From: Anaerolineae bacterium | GTDB taxonomy: Bacteria; Chloroflexota; Anaerolineae; 4572-78; J111 | Direction: 5' to 3' | Assembly: GCA_022071955.1 (NCBI GenBank) | Contig: JAJVIM010000007.1 | Location: 124,001-188,000, forward strand | Length of the DNA stretch: 64,000 bases | Part shown: positions 61,108 to 64,000 of the stretch, piece by piece | Position numbering within the stretch: the stretch's first letter is position 1 | Layout: the number at the start of each line of letters is the position of its first letter | Made by a program: the position numbers and the translations under genes | Notes under the pieces: model-generated | What the model saw: the letters and a program-made list of their open reading frames with translations, nothing else | What the model was told of the DNA's origin: nothing | The model's database searches: none

Positions 61108-63051
61108 TTACATGGTTACTTCAGTCCGGCGTTGGCCGGTAATGGATAGGGCGTCTCGGGTTTGTTCCAGCTTTCTGCGCTGCTGGCGATAGTCTTCAAC
61201 CATCGCCGTGTACTGCCGCGCGCTCTGATAATCGTGGTTGTCCAGCGCATCCTGCTGCAAAAAACTCAGTTCTCTGATCTGCTCGACAACGGTTTGCAGC
61301 CGCAGCCGCAAAATGGCCATACTCAAGTCCCGGTTAACATTTTCAATGGGGGCCGGCGGCCGCCGATGCCACAAGGTAATCAGCGTGGCCAGATGGCCGG
61401 CCAGCGCCTCGCCGACCATTTCAACCAGTGTCTCTATTTTAGGCATTTCCGAGGCTGTCCACAACTGCACCGCCCGAAAAATATCTTTGTTGTCGCCGCG
61501 CTTAAAGTCGGCGGCGGCCAGGCCGGCGATGCTTTGCTGCTCCAGCGTGTCGTTGGCGTTGGCCAGCGCGTGCGGGTGAGCCAGCACCAAACTCAGGCAG
61601 TAATCTTCCAGCCCCACGTTGACTGCCGACATCTGCGCCGGCGGGTTGATGATGGGCGGCGCCGCTTCCGCAGCCTGCACCCGGCGGCGAGCGCCTGGCT
61701 GCGGTTTGGGTTGATGCTGCAACTCGGCCAGCAGGGTGCGCTCATCAATATGCACCAGCCGGGCCAGTTTCTGCACATAATGCTCCTGCTCCACCTTGTC
61801 GCCAATATCTTTGAGCACCGGGATCAGCTCGCGGACGGCTTCGCTTTTGCCTTTGGCCGTATCCAGATCAAGCCCGGCGGTAACGGTGTCAAAATAAAAA
61901 TCGATCACCGGCTGGGCGTTTTTGATGATGGCCTGCCAAACATCCAGCCCCTCTTTCAAAATATCGTCCGGGTCTTTGCCGGCGGGCAGGGTGGCTATCC
62001 GAATATCGGCGTTGAGCCGGCTTTCGTAGCGGATCAGGCCGCGGGCAGTGGGCACCGGCACCGTTTCCCGGTTGAGCGACTCGCGGGCCACGTTGATGCC
62101 GCGCAGCGTGGCGGCATTGCCGGCGGTATCGGCATCGAGCGCCAGCACAAAATGGTCGGTCATCCGTTTTAAAATTTTAAGCTGCTGTTCCGTGAGCGCC
62201 GTGCCCATTTGGGCCACCACGTTTCTGGCGCCGTGCTGGTGGGCCTGGATCACGTCCATGTAGCCTTCAACAATCACCACCTGCTCGTGCTGGCGGATAT
62301 GCTGCTTGGCCAAATCCAGCCCGTACAGCGTGGCGCTTTTATCAAACAACAGGTTTTGCGGCGAGTTGAGATATTTGGGTACCTGTTCATCGGCCAGCGC
62401 GCGCGCACCAAAACCAATCACCTGCCCCCGCACGTCACGGATGGGAATAATGAGCCGCTGCCGAAAACGGTCGTACCCCGGCGAACCGTCATCTCGTTCT
62501 ACCACCAGCCCGGCAGCCAGCAACTCCGCGGCGGTGTAGCCTCGCCCCAGAAAGTGACTTTTGAGCGCGTCCCACTCATTCAGCGCGTAGCCCAGTTGGA
62601 AGGTGGCAATGGTTTCGGCGGTTAATTCGCGCCGGGCCAGGTACGCCCGCACCGGCTGGGCTGTGGCAGAGCCGGTGAGTAACTGATGAAAATAGGTGGC
62701 CGCCGCCGCGTTTAGCTCCAGTAACTTCTGTCGTTCTTTGTCCTGGGCCTGGCTCTCCGGCGAAGGTTCGGCCAGTTGAATGCCGGCTTTTTGGGCCAGC
62801 ACTTCCAGCGCCTGCCGAAAATCCAGGCCATCACGCCGCATTACGTAACTAAAAATATCGCCGCCATCGGCGCAAGCGCCAAAGCATCGCCAGGTTTGCG
62901 TTTCGGGAAAAACCACAAAGGAGGGGGTTTTTGTGTTGGTGTGAAAGGGGCAGAAGCCGGAGTAATTTTTACCAGATTTTCTTAACGATACGGTATCTGA
63001 GACAACGTCAACTATGTCCAGTCGCGCTTTTATTTCGTCAATCTCACTCAT
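61108..63051 (-). CDS. dnaG: DNA primase DnaG
   Basis: A 647-residue replicative primase. The zinc ribbon is C-P-F-H ... C-F-G-A-C: the second half is C-x3-C instead of the textbook C-x2-C. The TOPRIM domain holds V-I-V-E-G-Y-M-D-V-I and A-L-D-A-D-T-A-G. A C-terminal helicase-binding region (about 500-647) ends it. ATG 63051 (M-S-E-I-D-E-I-K) is set by the family start and GGGAGGG upstream; an earlier in-frame ATG at 63162 lies upstream of the promoter. The leader carries a possible switch. Confidence 0.95.
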   Translation of the reverse strand: MSEIDEIKARLDIVDVVSDTVSLRKSGKNYSGFCPFHTNTKTPSFVVFPETQTWRCFGACADGGDIFSYVMRRDGLDFRQALEVLAQKAGIQLAEPSPESQAQDKERQKLLELNAAAATYFHQLLTGSATAQPVRAYLARRELTAETIATFQLGYALNEWDALKSHFLGRGYTAAELLAAGLVVERDDGSPGYDRFRQRLIIPIRDVRGQVIGFGARALADEQVPKYLNSPQNLLFDKSATLYGLDLAKQHIRQHEQVVIVEGYMDVIQAHQHGARNVVAQMGTALTEQQLKILKRMTDHFVLALDADTAGNAATLRGINVARESLNRETVPVPTARGLIRYESRLNADIRIATLPAGKDPDDILKEGLDVWQAIIKNAQPVIDFYFDTVTAGLDLDTAKGKSEAVRELIPVLKDIGDKVEQEHYVQKLARLVHIDERTLLAELQHQPKPQPGARRRVQAAEAAPPIINPPAQMSAVNVGLEDYCLSLVLAHPHALANANDTLEQQSIAGLAAADFKRGDNKDIFRAVQLWTASEMPKIETLVEMVGEALAGHLATLITLWHRRPPAPIENVNRDLSMAILRLRLQTVVEQIRELSFLQQDALDNHDYQSARQYTAMVEDYRQQRRKLEQTRDALSITGQRRTEVTM

Positions 63052-63054
63052 ACC

Positions 63055-63100
63055 GTTAAAGTCTTCCCTCCCGCAGTTTGTTAAAGTAGACGACTTTAAC
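63055..63100 (-). promoter_or_regulatory. dnaG leader with alternative hairpins
   Basis: On the minus strand GTTAAAGT (63100-63093) can pair with ACTTTAAC at 63087-63080 (5-nt loop) or with a second ACTTTAAC at 63062-63055, three bases before the ATG. The second pairing puts the Shine-Dalgarno GGGAGGG in the loop and the start region next to a helix. The choice could tune translation; the first copy pair could equally be a DNA operator at about +6 to +26. Confidence 0.5.
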
Positions 63101-63112
63101 AGATAGAAAGAC

Positions 63113-63141
63113 ATTATACCCATGAAAACACGGTTTGCCAA
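63113..63141 (-). promoter_or_regulatory. dnaG promoter
   Basis: Minus strand TTGGCA (63141-63136), 17-bp spacer, TATAAT (63118-63113), start near 63106. Confidence 0.75.
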
Positions 63142-63173
63142 ACCCCTATTTTGCGGCAACATTAGTTCGCTGC

Positions 63174-63202
63174 TTGCTTAATCCAGACCGGCATGATATA
63201 CT
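63174..63202 (+). promoter_or_regulatory. rpsB promoter
   Basis: TTGCTT (63174-63179), 17-bp spacer, TATACT (63197-63202). Start near 63209; divergent from the dnaG promoter. Confidence 0.65.
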
Positions 63203-63208
63203 CTTCGC

Positions 63209-63321
63209 TTGGATTTTTTCAATTCACACGCTCTCAGACTAACGGGCCGTGCCTTAGCCAATTAAGGTTCCCGAAAGGACGACGAGAGCGAAGGTTAGAC
63301 CTAACAAAAACGGAGGAAAAT
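63209..63321 (+). promoter_or_regulatory. Structured rpsB leader
   Basis: A 113-nt leader. CGCTCTC (63229-63235) pairs with GAGAGCG (63284-63290), closing a multiloop that contains CCTTA/TAAGG (63252-63256 with 63263-63267). GTTAG/CTAAC (63294-63298, 63301-63305) forms a small stem just before GGAGGAAAAT. Ribosomal-protein leaders often serve autoregulation by the encoded protein; S2 binding here is inference. Confidence 0.5.
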
Positions 63322-64000
63322 ATGGCTGCTAACCAATCAACTGTTGTATCCATGAAAGCCCTGCTTGAAGCAGGCGTCCACTTTGGGCACCGCACCCGCC
63401 GCTGGAATCCCAAGATGAAGCCTTACATCTTCACCGAACGCAACGGGATTCATATCATCGACTTGCAGCAAACAATTGCCCACATCAACACCGCCTATGA
63501 TACCATCCGCGATACGGTAGCGTCCGGCGGGATTGTGCTGTTTGTCGGCACCAAAAAACAGTCGCAGGAAAGCCTGGTATCCGAGGCGAGCCGCTGCGGG
63601 ATGCCCTTTGTTGACCAGCGCTGGCTGGGCGGCACCCTGACCAACTGGCGCACCATTCGCCAGCGAATCGATTACCTGCTGGATTTGGAAAAACGACAGA
63701 CCCGCGGCGAATTTGCCCGGCTAACCAAAAAAGAAGCCCTGATGCGCGAGCGCGAAATCACCCGCCTCAACCATCGGCTGGGCGGCCTTAAAGATATGCG
63801 CCGCCTGCCCAACCTGCTGTTTGTGGTTGACATCCGTCGCGACGCCATCGCCGTGAAAGAAGCCAATATTTTGGGTATTCCGGTCATCGCGATGGTTGAT
63901 ACCAACTGCGACCCCGAACCCATTGATTACGTTATCCCCAGCAACGACGACGCCATCCGCGCCCTGAAACTGATGACTCAGGTGATGTCCAGTGCGGTGT
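63322..64000 (+). CDS. rpsB: 30S ribosomal protein S2, 3'-truncated by window end
   Basis: The first 226 codons of S2, a small-subunit protein that joins late in assembly. Family markers: [10 protein letters not shown][RQ]-[31 protein letters not shown] and V-D-T-N-C-D-P. GGAGGAAAAT precedes ATG 63322. The frame is still open at base 64000. Confidence 0.97.
   Translation, partial: MAANQSTVVSMKALLEAGVHFGHRTRRWNPKMKPYIFTERNGIHIIDLQQTIAHINTAYDTIRDTVASGGIVLFVGTKKQSQESLVSEASRCGMPFVDQRWLGGTLTNWRTIRQRIDYLLDLEKRQTRGEFARLTKKEALMREREITRLNHRLGGLKDMRRLPNLLFVVDIRRDAIAVKEANILGIPVIAMVDTNCDPEPIDYVIPSNDDAIRALKLMTQVMSSAV

Overview
The window looks like a chromosomal segment of a Chloroflexota bacterium, most likely Anaerolineae or a near relative. 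This is inferred from gene content and protein style (orphan MutL-family ATPase with membrane partners, many GAF/PATAN/V4R signalling proteins, P-D-W-L repeats, GC-rich codon use) and not from a marker-gene tree. It is almost fully coding. I see no insertion sequence, prophage or CRISPR array. One RNA gene, tRNA-Asn(GTT), is present. Several promoters fit TTGACW-N16..18-TATAMT, so an ordinary sigma-70 type factor is probably in charge; a primary sigma gene is itself encoded here.

Layout. 1-3.7 kb: end of a glycosyltransferase, then secA with its own promoter and terminator. 3.9-5.7 kb: a four-gene unit of a winged-helix protein, a single-domain KaiC-like ATPase and two small membrane proteins. 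5.7-7.7 kb: adenosine deaminase and an MBL-fold hydrolase. 7.7-15.5 kb (minus strand): galT-like, Nudix, an HD-domain relic, SRPBCC, PAP2 phosphatase, sugar nucleotidyltransferase, NAD-epimerase, ferredoxin-NADP reductase and a CBS protein. 15.5-25.7 kb (minus): a very tightly packed seven-gene operon with a MutL/GlmL-type ATPase, four membrane proteins (one a 1665-residue acidic repeat protein) and two accessory proteins; its function is unknown. 26-30.3 kb: a helicase-associated-domain protein, a DUF1232 protein, a MerR-like coiled-coil protein and a DUF368 polyprenyl-phosphate transporter. 30.5-37.8 kb: ftsH, a V4R protein with a response regulator, M20 peptidase, thioesterase, HAD phosphatase and RNase D.

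38-52 kb is a ten-gene, one-direction signalling/lipid region: PATAN (DUF4388) protein, MglA-like GTPase, alpha/beta hydrolase, left-handed beta-helix protein, a homologue of cyanobacterial acyl-ACP reductase, response regulator with a degenerate GGDEF domain, a 2012-residue histidine kinase with about seven GAF domains, a CheY-like protein, a second alpha/beta hydrolase that lacks its nucleophile serine, and a second V4R protein. Three gene families (V4R, REC plus pseudo-GGDEF, alpha/beta hydrolase) occur twice in the window. With the acyl reductase this suggests a module that makes or senses a fatty-acyl or hydrophobic ligand; that is inference.

52-64 kb: site-2-type metalloprotease, coiled-coil/HhH membrane protein, Ig-like/LysM surface protein, membrane-fused spermidine-synthase-like protein, DUF937 protein, cytidylate-kinase-like protein, tRNA-Asn, rpoD, dnaG and, divergently, rpsB (cut by the window edge). 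The dnaG leader carries an octamer arrangement that could form two mutually exclusive hairpins, and rpsB has a structured leader. The two best candidates for undescribed biology are the MutL-centred membrane operon and the acyl-reductase/V4R signalling region.
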